A stretch of 64,000 nucleotides of DNA from an uncultured Bacilli bacterium (GTDB lineage: Bacteria > Bacillota_I > Bacilli_A > RF39 > UBA660): the NCBI GenBank assembly GCA_947629445.1, contig CANRDU010000003.1, positions 1-64,000 on the forward strand, read 5' to 3'. The notes beneath the pieces are model-generated. The model saw nothing but the letters and a program-made list of their open reading frames with translations. It was not told the origin of the DNA and did no database searches. This document shows, piece by piece, positions 9,177-18,776 of this stretch (the first letter of the stretch is position 1; every line of letters starts with the position of its first letter). Both the position numbers and the translations under genes were made by a program.

Positions 9177-10199
9177 ATGACAGTAGTGTCAATGAATTTA
9201 TTGCTAGAAGCAGGCGTTCATTTTGGACATCAAACAAAAAGATGGAATCCAAAAATGAAAGAATACATTTTTACTTCAAGAGATGATATTTATATAATCG
9301 ATTTACAGAAAACAGCTAAGAAGATTGAAGAGGCTTATGCCGCTTTAAACGAAATTGCTAAAAATGGTGGAAAAGTTATCTTTGTAGGAACAAGAAAACA
9401 AGCTCAAGAGGCTACAAAAGAAGAAGCTATTAAGAGTGAATCTTACTATGTAACTGAAAGATGGCTAGGTGGAACTCTTACTAATTTTAAGACAATCAGA
9501 AAGAGAATTAAAAGATTAGAAGAGATTGAAAAGATGGAAGAAGACGGAACATTCGATGTTTTACCAAAGAAGGAAGTAGTTGGACTTAGAAAAGAATACG
9601 CTAAGTTAGACAAATTATTATGTGGTATTCGTGGAATGGAAAAACTTCCACAAGCTATGTTTATCGTAGATCCATCTAAGGAAGAGATTGCGATTCGTGA
9701 AGCTAGAAAGTTAAATATCCCAGTATTTGGTATTGTCGATACGAACTGTGATCCAGATATGGTAGATTACGTAATTCCAGCTAATGATGATGCTATTCGT
9801 GCTGTTAAGTTAATTATTGGTGTTATGAATAATGCCATCTTAGAAGCTAACGGTGGAGTAATTACTGACTATGTTAGTGGTAAGACAGAGGAAAATGGAA
9901 CGGATATTATGAAACGTGCTGTTGAATCTGTTAAGAGAAAAGAAGAAAAGAAACCATTTGAGAAAAAACCATTTGATCGTAATAAAAAATCATTTAATAA
10001 AGTAGAAAAAGAAGTCAAAGAAGAGCCAAAAGCAGAACCAACAGAAAAAGAAGAAGAGACTGCTCCAGTTAAAAAAGCCGACGTTAAAGAAGATTTAACG
10101 GAAATGACAGTTTCTGAACTTCGTGAACTTGCTAAGGCAAAGGAAGTTAAAGGATATTCTACAATGAAAAAAGCAGAACTATTAGATGCTTTAAAATAA
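9177..10199 (+). CDS. rpsB: 30S ribosomal protein S2 with charged linker and Rho_N/SAP-like C-terminal domain
   Basis: [27 protein letters not shown]...; C-terminal [34 protein letters not shown]. Confidence 0.95.
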   Translation: MTVVSMNLLLEAGVHFGHQTKRWNPKMKEYIFTSRDDIYIIDLQKTAKKIEEAYAALNEIAKNGGKVIFVGTRKQAQEATKEEAIKSESYYVTERWLGGTLTNFKTIRKRIKRLEEIEKMEEDGTFDVLPKKEVVGLRKEYAKLDKLLCGIRGMEKLPQAMFIVDPSKEEIAIREARKLNIPVFGIVDTNCDPDMVDYVIPANDDAIRAVKLIIGVMNNAILEANGGVITDYVSGKTEENGTDIMKRAVESVKRKEEKKPFEKKPFDRNKKSFNKVEKEVKEEPKAEPTEKEEETAPVKKADVKEDLTEMTVSELRELAKAKEVKGYSTMKKAELLDALK

Positions 10200-10204
10200 A
10201 TTAT

Positions 10205-10233
10205 TAAAGATGATTTTTTAATCATCTTTATTT
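10205..10233 (+). terminator. rpsB-tsf intergenic hairpin (attenuator/terminator-like)
   Basis: TAAAGATGATT...AATCATCTTTA, 11-bp stem. Confidence 0.5.
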
Positions 10234-10252
10234 TGGTTAAGAGGAGGATATT

Positions 10253-11131
10253 ATGATAAGTGCAAGTTTAGTTAAAGAACTAAGAGAAAAGACAGGCGCT
10301 GGTATGCTTGATTGCAAAAAAGCGTTAGAGGCAACTGATGGATCTATGGATGCCGCTATTGATTGGTTAAGAGAAAAAGGAATTTCTAAGGCTGCTAAGA
10401 AAGCTGATAGAATTGCTGCAGAAGGATTAGCTGCTATTAAGATTGATGGAAATGTAGCTGCCATTGTGGAAGTAAACTCAGAAACAGATTTTGTTGCTAA
10501 GAATGAGGAATTTACTTCTATGGTAGATATGATTTTGGATGCTATTATTAAGAATCCTGTTTCTACTAATGAAGAGGTTTTAGCGCTTAATACCGAAGAA
10601 GGAACGGTAGAGGAATTAATTGTTGCCAAAACTGCTAAAATTGGCGAGAAGTTAAGTTTCAGAAGATTTGCAAGAGTAACCAAAAGTGATTCTGAAAACT
10701 TTGGTGATTATATCCATATGGGTGGTAAAATTGCCGTACTAGTAGTATTAAATGGTGCGGATAGTGAAGTTGCTAAGGATGTTGCTATGCATGCTGCTGC
10801 TATGAGACCAAGTTATGTAAAATCTAGTGAAGTTCCAGAAGATGTGTTAGAAAAAGAAAAGAATATCATGAAGGAACAACTTATCAATGAAGGAAAACCA
10901 GCTGATAAATTAGATAAAATTTTAGTTGGAAAAGTAAACAAATACTATGAAGAAGTATGCTTAGAAAATCAAATTTTTGTCAAAGCAGAGAATAAAGAGA
11001 CTGTTGCTAAATTCGTAGAGAATCATCATGGTAGTATTGAAAAAATGGTTCGTTATGAAGTTGGCGAAGGAATGGAAAAAAGAGAAGAAAATTTTGCAGA
11101 AGAAGTTGCAAAACAAATGGAAGGAAAATAG
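10253..11131 (+). CDS. tsf: Elongation factor Ts
   Basis: VKELREKTGAGMLDCKKAL, downstream of rpsB. Confidence 0.97.
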   Translation: MISASLVKELREKTGAGMLDCKKALEATDGSMDAAIDWLREKGISKAAKKADRIAAEGLAAIKIDGNVAAIVEVNSETDFVAKNEEFTSMVDMILDAIIKNPVSTNEEVLALNTEEGTVEELIVAKTAKIGEKLSFRRFARVTKSDSENFGDYIHMGGKIAVLVVLNGADSEVAKDVAMHAAAMRPSYVKSSEVPEDVLEKEKNIMKEQLINEGKPADKLDKILVGKVNKYYEEVCLENQIFVKAENKETVAKFVENHHGSIEKMVRYEVGEGMEKREENFAEEVAKQMEGK

Positions 11132-11150
11132 AAATATTTTCCTTTCTTTT
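11123..11150 (+). terminator. tsf terminator overlapping its stop codon
   Basis: GGAAAATA-GAAA-TATTTTCC + T-rich tract. Confidence 0.75.
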
Positions 11151-11194
11151 TATGCCAAAAAGTGATAAAATGAAAGAAGAATAGGGATGATGTT

Positions 11195-11539
11195 ATGGGA
11201 AGAAAAAAATTACGTTGCCCAAATTGTGGGACACTTATCAAAGATGATGAAAAATCTTGTTCCGTTTGTCATCAATTGATTCAACGGGAAGAAAAAGAGG
11301 ATGATGATTTTGAATTAACTGAACAGTTTCCAATTGCGAAGGTTGTTTTCTTAGTTCTAATTTTTATCGGTATTGTACTCACGGTAAAAGGGTTTGTAGA
11401 GTTTCAGAATGTAGAATATTGTACAGCTGATGATTGTGGGTTAAGGTCTCTTTTTATGGCGGGGGTTGGTCTTATTCTCATTATTTCTGCTTCTATTGCT
11501 CTTGCCCGTGAAGGAACAAAATATAAAGTAAAAGCTTAG
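11195..11539 (+). CDS. Zinc-ribbon membrane protein
   Basis: CPNCGTLIKDDEKSCSVC ribbon followed by two TM segments. Confidence 0.7.
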   Translation: MGRKKLRCPNCGTLIKDDEKSCSVCHQLIQREEKEDDDFELTEQFPIAKVVFLVLIFIGIVLTVKGFVEFQNVEYCTADDCGLRSLFMAGVGLILIISASIALAREGTKYKVKA

Positions 11540-11564
11540 GTTAATTCAATACCTAAGCTTTTTT
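11530..11564. terminator. Bidirectional terminator shared by convergent genes
   Basis: AAAAGCTTAGGT...ACCTAAGCTTTT; contains both stop codons. Confidence 0.8.
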
Positions 11565-12117
11565 CTTCTATGATATGGTAAGAAAATTCTTCTATATTTG
11601 GTAAATAGGATAATGGTAAAAATAATTGATAAGTAACTTCTTCTTGATATTCTTTGGAAAAAACGGGATAGGGTTCTATTCTATTTTGGACAATTTTTTC
11701 TTGTTGATAGGGAAATGTCATTTCTAGAATTACTCCTTCTATTAGATTTATTTTTTTCGCTTGATCAAGTGCCGCAACGACACTATTCGTATAGGCTCTA
11801 ATTAATCCTCCCGCACCTAATTTTGTTCCTCCAAAGTAACGGATAACGCAAGCAAGAATGTGATCTAAGTTTTGATGCTCTAATACCTTTAAAATAGGCA
11901 TACCAGCAGTTCCACTAGGCTCTCCGTCATCCGAGAATCTTTTTTTATTATCGAATATATAGCCGTAACAAATATGAGTAGCATCCGGATATTCTTTTTG
12001 TAGTTGCGAAAGTATTTGATCTACTTCTTCTATATTAGAAAGAGGAAATACTTTGGCTAAAAATTTAGATTTTTGAATTTCCATCATGGATGATGCTTTT
12101 TCTTCGATTGATTTCAT
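11536..12117 (-). CDS. YigZ/IMPACT family protein
   Basis: DATHICYGYIFDNKKRFSDDGEPSGTAGMPIL, RYFGGTKLGAGGLIRAY. Confidence 0.93.
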   Translation of the reverse strand: MKSIEEKASSMMEIQKSKFLAKVFPLSNIEEVDQILSQLQKEYPDATHICYGYIFDNKKRFSDDGEPSGTAGMPILKVLEHQNLDHILACVIRYFGGTKLGAGGLIRAYTNSVVAALDQAKKINLIEGVILEMTFPYQQEKIVQNRIEPYPVFSKEYQEEVTYQLFLPLSYLPNIEEFSYHIIEEKSLGIELT

Positions 12118-12217
12118 AAAATCACCAACTTTATTATAACAAGATTTGTCTAAAGTGACAATTATGTCTTTTCAAGAAAATGGGAGTCTGCTATAATAAT
12201 GCACTGTAGGTGGTAGT

Positions 12218-13879
12218 ATGCTTAAAGAAGTAAAAATAGAATTGACTGAACAATGTAAGAGAGAGTGCATTCATTGTTCTAGTAAGGCGAAGATGGAGCA
12301 TCCCATCATTATGCCCTATGATGTAGTAAGAAGAGTAATCGAAGAATCGAAAGCATTAGGAGCGCGTTCCATTGTATTTACCGGGGGAGAGGCAACTTTA
12401 TATCCTTCCTTAGAAAAAGTGGTTGGTTTTGCTAAAGAACAGGGACTTCAGACAAAATTATATACGATGGTAGATCCAACCGAAGAAGGAATTCGTACGA
12501 TTCAAAAATTAACTTTTTATGGATTAGATGAGATGATATATTCAACGACTTATCGTCTTACGCGGGATGGTGTTGTAAGCCTTCCTGCCTTAAAAAAATT
12601 CTTTCCTAAGTTGTTAGATGAAACACCCATTCATTTAGGAGTTCACCATGCTGTTACAGAGGAAACAAAAGATGATATTGAAGATGCCCTACAATTATTT
12701 TTCTCCTTACCAGAAAATCGTATCAAGCATTTTTCTCTTCTTCGATATGTTCCTCATGGAAGAGGAGATACTACTCTTATGCTTACCAAGGAAGAAACTT
12801 TAGAACTTAGAAAAAATATTCTTCGCTGGAAGGAACAATATGGCGATAAATTCCGCCTTGGTAGTCCTTGGAATTATTTAGGAATTACACATACTCCTTG
12901 TACTGCTGGTGATGATACGATGATTGTTGGATTTGATGGCAATGTCTATCCTTGTGATGCGATGAAATATTTTGATTATTTAGGAATTGGAGGCAATATC
13001 TATCAAAAGTCTCTAGCCGAAATTTATGATTCCTCTTATTTTCAAAGTATTCGAGCCCATAAAGATCAATTGGGAGAAAACTGCCAACATTGCAAGCAAT
13101 TTGTGAATTGTCATGGTGGATGTTTAGGACAAAAGATGGTTCATTATGTAGAAACAGGCGATTTAACTTTTCAGCAGTATGGATTACTTGCCCTTAGAAC
13201 CATGAAAAACTTTTCTACTTCTTCAGAGCAAAAAATGAATGGGGAAATGGGTATCATAGGGGAATTAGGAGAATTTATCGATTCTTTTAAAAAATATAAA
13301 ACGCATGGTGTAGAGGAATCGGTAAAAGAAAAACTGAGAAAAAATTTAATGATAGAAGCTGGTGACATTTTATGGTATATTCCAGCCTCTTTAGGAAATT
13401 TTTATGACATGTCTTTTGAAGAAATTGGAAATTACATTTTTCACCAGGAAAGGGGCTATCGAAGAAAAATTACCGCTAATGCGATTGCGGAGTGTGCTTT
13501 GAGTAAGGATCCAGAATGCTTCCTATCGGATGATAGGAAGGACCTCTTTATAAAATCATTAGATAGTTTACCATTAGATGGTTATTCCTTCGATACCGCA
13601 TGGAAACGTTTAGTATCTCTTGCCTGTCAAATAATATATGCGAAAGAGAAAAGTGAGGTACTAGAATTAAGTAGTGAAATGGTAGTTATTTTATCTGCCA
13701 TTGTGCGAATGGAATTATCTTCTAGTATGGAAGAAGTAGCTTCTCTTAACATAGAAAAATTAAAAAAGCGTTATGAGAGTGGATTTGATGAAGCAATTGC
13801 TAGTTCTAGAGTTACTTTGCTATCGGATTATAAGCAGGAAGAACCAGTCCGAGAATATCCTTATCAAAAACATATATAA
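12218..13879 (+). CDS. Radical SAM/SPASM-like protein fused to a MazG-like nucleotide pyrophosphohydrolase domain
   Basis: CKRECIHC (CxxxCxxC), auxiliary-type Cys region CTAGDD...CDAMKYF...CQHCKQFVNCHGGC; C-terminal ELGE-(27 aa)-EAGD and LNIEKLKKRYESGF. Confidence 0.85.
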   Translation: MLKEVKIELTEQCKRECIHCSSKAKMEHPIIMPYDVVRRVIEESKALGARSIVFTGGEATLYPSLEKVVGFAKEQGLQTKLYTMVDPTEEGIRTIQKLTFYGLDEMIYSTTYRLTRDGVVSLPALKKFFPKLLDETPIHLGVHHAVTEETKDDIEDALQLFFSLPENRIKHFSLLRYVPHGRGDTTLMLTKEETLELRKNILRWKEQYGDKFRLGSPWNYLGITHTPCTAGDDTMIVGFDGNVYPCDAMKYFDYLGIGGNIYQKSLAEIYDSSYFQSIRAHKDQLGENCQHCKQFVNCHGGCLGQKMVHYVETGDLTFQQYGLLALRTMKNFSTSSEQKMNGEMGIIGELGEFIDSFKKYKTHGVEESVKEKLRKNLMIEAGDILWYIPASLGNFYDMSFEEIGNYIFHQERGYRRKITANAIAECALSKDPECFLSDDRKDLFIKSLDSLPLDGYSFDTAWKRLVSLACQIIYAKEKSEVLELSSEMVVILSAIVRMELSSSMEEVASLNIEKLKKRYESGFDEAIASSRVTLLSDYKQEEPVREYPYQKHI

Positions 13880-13898
13880 AAGGGATTTCCCTTTTTTT
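13878..13898 (+). terminator. Intrinsic terminator
   Basis: AAAAGGGA-TT-TCCCTTTT. Confidence 0.7.
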
Positions 13899-13929
13899 CG
13901 TGCAAAAAGTATGTTACAATAAAACCGGG

Positions 13930-14952
13930 ATGTTTATGAAAGAAAAAATAAAAGAATATATGGAAGCGCTTGTAGAGGATGGTGTTTTTCCAGGCGCTAA
14001 TTATGCGATATACTATCATGGTATCACCGTCATGGATAGTGTTGGGAAAAGGTCTTTATTTCCTTATCCAGAAGAAAACAATTTAGATACTATCTATGAT
14101 ATTGCTTCTCTAACAAAAGTATTGGTGACGAATGTGTTATTAGCCTATTTAGAAGAAGAAGGAAAAATTGATTTTCAAGATTCCTATCAAAAATATTTTC
14201 CTTATTTTCGTTATCCTAATGTCACTTTAGAACATCTCCTCACGCATTCTTCTGGATTAGTTCCTAAGTATGATAAAAATAATCTTGTAAGGAAAGATGA
14301 GTTTTTTGAGAAAATAGAAGCTAAAAATCAACCAGGAGAGGATGTCATTTATTCCGATTTAAATTATATTTTACTAGGATTTTTAATTGAGAAACTAGAG
14401 GGAAAATCACTAGATATTTTAGCGCAAGAAAAAATTTTTAAACCCCTTCATATGAAAGATACTACTTTCCTTCCTACCGATAAGATGCGGTGTGCTCCTA
14501 CGGAAGAGATGGAAAATAGGGGGATTGTTCGTGGTGAAGTTCATGACGAGAAGGCCTATTTTTTAAATGGAGTAGCAGGTCATGCCGGTGTCTTTGCAAC
14601 GGTTCAAGATTTTTTCTTATTTATGCGTGCTATTTTAGAAGGAAAGATACCAAATTTGTCAAAGAAAGCAATTGATCGTTGGTTTCAAGTTCTTGCTACT
14701 TCTAAAACAGGGGTATCCCGCAGTCATAGTTGGATGTTAGCAAGTACTTATAAGGATACTAAGTCTTTTGTTTCTTCTAATGCGATTTTGCACACAGGTT
14801 TTACAGGCAATGAATGTATTATTGATAGAGATAATGAGTACTTATTTTTACTTCTTTCCAATCGTGTTCACCCGACAAGGGAAAATACCAAACTAATCGA
14901 TAGAAGAAAAGAAATGAATGAGACAATTTATCACATAGTAAAAGAGGGATAA
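13930..14952 (+). CDS. Serine hydrolase, beta-lactamase/PBP4*-like
   Basis: ASLTKV (SxxK), SDLNY (YxN-type), HTGFTG; start chosen at MFMKEK. Confidence 0.85.
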   Translation: MFMKEKIKEYMEALVEDGVFPGANYAIYYHGITVMDSVGKRSLFPYPEENNLDTIYDIASLTKVLVTNVLLAYLEEEGKIDFQDSYQKYFPYFRYPNVTLEHLLTHSSGLVPKYDKNNLVRKDEFFEKIEAKNQPGEDVIYSDLNYILLGFLIEKLEGKSLDILAQEKIFKPLHMKDTTFLPTDKMRCAPTEEMENRGIVRGEVHDEKAYFLNGVAGHAGVFATVQDFFLFMRAILEGKIPNLSKKAIDRWFQVLATSKTGVSRSHSWMLASTYKDTKSFVSSNAILHTGFTGNECIIDRDNEYLFLLLSNRVHPTRENTKLIDRRKEMNETIYHIVKEG

Positions 14953-14953
14953 T

Positions 14954-16723
14954 ATGGATTATATTAAACAAAAACTATCATTATTAACAACTAGTCCAGG
15001 ATGTTATTTGATGAAGAATAAAGATGGCGTTATTATCTATGTTGGAAAAGCGAAAAATCTAAAGAATCGCGTTAGTTCTTATTTTCGAGGAACTCATACG
15101 GGAAAAACAGCCAAACTCGTTAGTGAAATTGTCGATTTTGAATACATTACCGTAAATAGTGAGGTAGAATCTTTTATATTAGAGATTAATCTCATCAAAA
15201 AATATAATCCAAAGTATAATATTCTATTAAAAGATGATAAAAGTTATCCATATATTGAACTTACAGATGAACCTATTTTTCGTTTGAAGGTCGTACGTTC
15301 TTTAACGCGTAAAAAGAATCAAAAACATCTATATGGACCTTATCCTAATGTTACTGCTGCTAGAGGTGTTGTCAATCTATTAAATAGAATGTATCCTATT
15401 CGTAAGTGTAACACGTATCCTCCCAAAGCTTGTCTTTATTATCACATTCATCAATGCTTGGGATATTGTGTTGAGAAAATACCTTCCGAAGAAATAGAAA
15501 AAATGAAAGAAGAAATTATTCGTTTCTTGCGAGGAGATCACTCTTTTATTACCAAACGAATTGAAGAAGAGATGCGTACTTATAGTGAAGAAATGAAATA
15601 TGAAAAAGCTCTAGAAATGAAACAACTTTTGAATTATATTACGGTTACGTTAACTCATCAACAGGTAGAAGTAAAGGATAATGTCGATAGAGATATTTTT
15701 GGTTATTATGTCCATAAAGGATATTTAAGTATTCAAGTATTTTTTATCAGGGGTGCGAAAATCGTAGGGCGACATTCTAAGATTCTGCCAATGATTGAAT
15801 CTGCTTCTGAAGAATTGAATCGCTATATCGCTGATTTTTATCATAATATTTTAAAACCAAAAGAAATTTTAGTGCCGGAAATTTGTGAGGAAGGTCTTCT
15901 TTCTGAATATTTAGAATTAACAGTTCGTAAACCACAGAAAGGTGAAAAGTTAAAGTTAATTGATATGGCTTCTGAGAATGCCAAAATTGCTTTAGAAGAA
16001 CAGTTTGAATTAATTGAAAAAGATGAGAAGAGAACTTATCAGGCGAATGAAGAATTAAGACAAATTTTAGGGTTAGAAAAATTAGACCGGATTGAGATTT
16101 TTGATAATGCCCATTTATTTGGAACTTATAATGTATCGGGAATGGTTGTTTTTCGAAATGGAAAACCGGCGAAAAATGAATATCGTAAATTTAAAATATC
16201 CGTTGATCAAAATGATGATTATGGTACGATGAGAGAAGTGATTTATCGTAGATATTTTAGAGTATTAAAAGATGGACTGGAAAGACCTGACTTAATTATT
16301 GTAGATGGTGGGTTAGGACAAATTCATGTTGCTTTAGAAATTATTGATTCCTTAGGACTTTCTATTCCGGTTGTAGGATTAAAAAAAGATGATAAACATA
16401 GTACTAGTGAATTATTAACGCCTTATCAAGCATTCAACATTGATAAAAAAAGTAACGTTTTTTATTTGTTAGAAAGAATGCAGGATGAAGTCCATGAGTT
16501 TACTATTCATTATCACAAACAAATTCGTAGTAAAGGTTCTTTGAAAAGTGTATTAGATCCTGTTGAAGGAATCGGGGAGAAAAGAAAAAAACAATTGTTA
16601 AAAAAATATAAAACAGTTACGCAATTAAAAAAATTAACGGAAGAAGAATTGAGAACGTTATTGCCCGAAAAAGTAGCTCATGAACTTTATGAATATCTTC
16701 AAGCCTATGAGACAGAAATATAA
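14954..16723 (+). CDS. uvrC: Excinuclease ABC subunit C
   Basis: SPGCYLMKNKDGVIIYVGKAKNLKNRVSSYF (GIY-YIG), IVDGGLGQ, HhH C-terminus. Confidence 0.96.
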   Translation: MDYIKQKLSLLTTSPGCYLMKNKDGVIIYVGKAKNLKNRVSSYFRGTHTGKTAKLVSEIVDFEYITVNSEVESFILEINLIKKYNPKYNILLKDDKSYPYIELTDEPIFRLKVVRSLTRKKNQKHLYGPYPNVTAARGVVNLLNRMYPIRKCNTYPPKACLYYHIHQCLGYCVEKIPSEEIEKMKEEIIRFLRGDHSFITKRIEEEMRTYSEEMKYEKALEMKQLLNYITVTLTHQQVEVKDNVDRDIFGYYVHKGYLSIQVFFIRGAKIVGRHSKILPMIESASEELNRYIADFYHNILKPKEILVPEICEEGLLSEYLELTVRKPQKGEKLKLIDMASENAKIALEEQFELIEKDEKRTYQANEELRQILGLEKLDRIEIFDNAHLFGTYNVSGMVVFRNGKPAKNEYRKFKISVDQNDDYGTMREVIYRRYFRVLKDGLERPDLIIVDGGLGQIHVALEIIDSLGLSIPVVGLKKDDKHSTSELLTPYQAFNIDKKSNVFYLLERMQDEVHEFTIHYHKQIRSKGSLKSVLDPVEGIGEKRKKQLLKKYKTVTQLKKLTEEELRTLLPEKVAHELYEYLQAYETEI

Positions 16724-16780
16724 ATTGGCATATTGAGGAAAATGTGATATAATAGCGAATATTTGTGAAGGAGATTAGAA

Positions 16781-17602
16781 ATGGCAAAAGGTATAAGAGA
16801 AAACGCCATTAGTGCGTTATTGATTTGTTCAGAGAAAGAAGGCATTCCTCCAAAAGTGAAATCTATGCTTTTGAATGTACTATCATTAAAAGTATTAGAG
16901 ATAACGAAAGATTTAGAACAAGTCAAATGTTTATTAGCAAGTGAGAAAGGAAAAATAGAGAGTCGGGGAACCGATCTTAGTGCCTATATGCTAGATAATG
17001 GATTATCTGTCAGTGACATTTTGAAATCATATTATCGGCATCGTTTGATAGACACGGAAGGAAATGCTCAGTTAGATTCTAATTTAATGGTTTCTGAATA
17101 TATGTTGATGCTTGGTGTATTTAGCTGGTTAAAAGAAGAAAGAAATCGTCAAGCGAAAGCTGATGAAAAAGAGATTCATAAAGTCCAAAAGAAAATAAAT
17201 TCGACAGGATGGCCTGCTATCAAACCATTATCTGATGCAGAAGTAAAAGAATTAGAGAGTTATATCCAGGATAAGAGTTTACAATACGAAAAGGAAAGAA
17301 GAATGATTTCTTACATCAATCAAGAAAGTAGAATTATTCTAACAGAAATTTTAAATAGTCTCGGTACTTCTTTTGCGCAAGAACCAAGAGAACACGTTAC
17401 GCAAATTGTCAAGGCTGCCTATTCTTTGACGTATACATCGAAAAGTGTAGATTGCTTTATGACCAACCGTTCTAGAAGAAAACCAGCGGTAGAAAATGAT
17501 GTGGCATTTTTTGAGAGAATGGGAGAATCTTCCTCTCGCTTAGAAGAAATTATGATGCCTAAAGAACCTGATGCGAAAAGTAAAATTTATATTCATTCTT
17601 AA
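16781..17602 (+). CDS. Conserved hypothetical protein, mostly helical
   Basis: Complete ORF with RBS GAAGGAG and promoter TGTGATATAAT; family not recognised. Confidence 0.65.
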   Translation: MAKGIRENAISALLICSEKEGIPPKVKSMLLNVLSLKVLEITKDLEQVKCLLASEKGKIESRGTDLSAYMLDNGLSVSDILKSYYRHRLIDTEGNAQLDSNLMVSEYMLMLGVFSWLKEERNRQAKADEKEIHKVQKKINSTGWPAIKPLSDAEVKELESYIQDKSLQYEKERRMISYINQESRIILTEILNSLGTSFAQEPREHVTQIVKAAYSLTYTSKSVDCFMTNRSRRKPAVENDVAFFERMGESSSRLEEIMMPKEPDAKSKIYIHS

Positions 17603-17626
17603 AAGGACAAAAAATGTCCTTTTTTT
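17601..17626 (+). terminator. Intrinsic terminator
   Basis: AAAAGGACA-aaaaa-TGTCCTTTT. Confidence 0.8.
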
Positions 17627-17689
17627 CATGGATATTTTACCTAGGATTTTGCATACAATTATGATATAATAGCAATAAGGAAGTGGAAC

Positions 17690-18775
17690 ATGAGAGTAGT
17701 TATTAGTGCTGGTGGAACTGGCGGACACATCTATCCTGCTTTAGCGATTGTTCGTAAAATCAAGGAAAAAGAACCTAATAGTGAATTTTTATATATTGGT
17801 ACGCACAATCGGATGGAGAAGGATATTGTTCCCAAAGAAGGAATTCCTTTTCGGACGATTGAGGTTTATGGATTTAATCGTAAACAGTTATGGAAAAATG
17901 GCAAAGTATTGTACTGCTTATTAAAGTCTAAAAGAATTTGTAAAAAATGGTTGAAAGAATTTAAACCCGATATCGTTATTGGTGTTGGAGGATATGTAAC
18001 GGTTCCTGTTTTATCGGCTGCTCATTCTTTACACATGAAAACTTTTTTACATGAGCAAAATAGTGTTCCAGGAAAAGCCAACTTAATGCTCGCTCGAAAA
18101 ACGGATAAAATTGGAGTTTCCTTTGCCTCTTCTATTTCTAGTTTTCCAAAAGAGAAAACAGTTTTTACAGGAAATCCTTGTAGTGAGGATGCTCTTTTGA
18201 AAAAGCCGATGAAAAAATCGGAAATGGGATTAGATGATCATAAAAAATTAGTATTAATTGTTATGGGATCTTTAGGGGCTAGTAGTGTCAATGAAGTACT
18301 AAAAGAAATGTTAAAGACAGTAGATAAGACACCATATCAATTCTTATTCGTAACAGGAAAAGCAGATTATGACGAAATTGCCAAAATTGCCTTTCCAGCA
18401 AATGTAAAAGTAGTACCTTATATCGATAATATGACTTGTATTATGAAAAATGTAGATTTAATGGTAACGCGAGCAGGAGCTTCTACTTTAAGTGAAATTA
18501 TGGCTCTTCAAATACCATCTATTTTAATACCGAGTCCTTATGTTCCGAATAATCATCAATATAAAAATGCTCTAGATTTGGTACGGGAAAATGCGGCTAT
18601 GTTAATCGAAGAAAAAGATTTAGATGCGAAAAAATTAATGGCCAGTATGGAAGAAATTTTGCTTTCTACTAGCAAGCAATTGGAAATGAAAAAGAATCTT
18701 TCTCATATGGGGGTAAGCAATAGTGCCACTAAGATTTATGAAGAGATTCAAAAATTAATAGAAGGAAAACGATAA
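17690..18775 (+). CDS. murG: UDP-N-acetylglucosamine--N-acetylmuramyl-(pentapeptide) pyrophosphoryl-undecaprenol GlcNAc transferase
   Basis: SAGGTGGHIYPALAI, HEQNSVPGKANL, TRAGASTLSEI. Confidence 0.96.
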   Translation: MRVVISAGGTGGHIYPALAIVRKIKEKEPNSEFLYIGTHNRMEKDIVPKEGIPFRTIEVYGFNRKQLWKNGKVLYCLLKSKRICKKWLKEFKPDIVIGVGGYVTVPVLSAAHSLHMKTFLHEQNSVPGKANLMLARKTDKIGVSFASSISSFPKEKTVFTGNPCSEDALLKKPMKKSEMGLDDHKKLVLIVMGSLGASSVNEVLKEMLKTVDKTPYQFLFVTGKADYDEIAKIAFPANVKVVPYIDNMTCIMKNVDLMVTRAGASTLSEIMALQIPSILIPSPYVPNNHQYKNALDLVRENAAMLIEEKDLDAKKLMASMEEILLSTSKQLEMKKNLSHMGVSNSATKIYEEIQKLIEGKR

Positions 18776-18776
18776 T

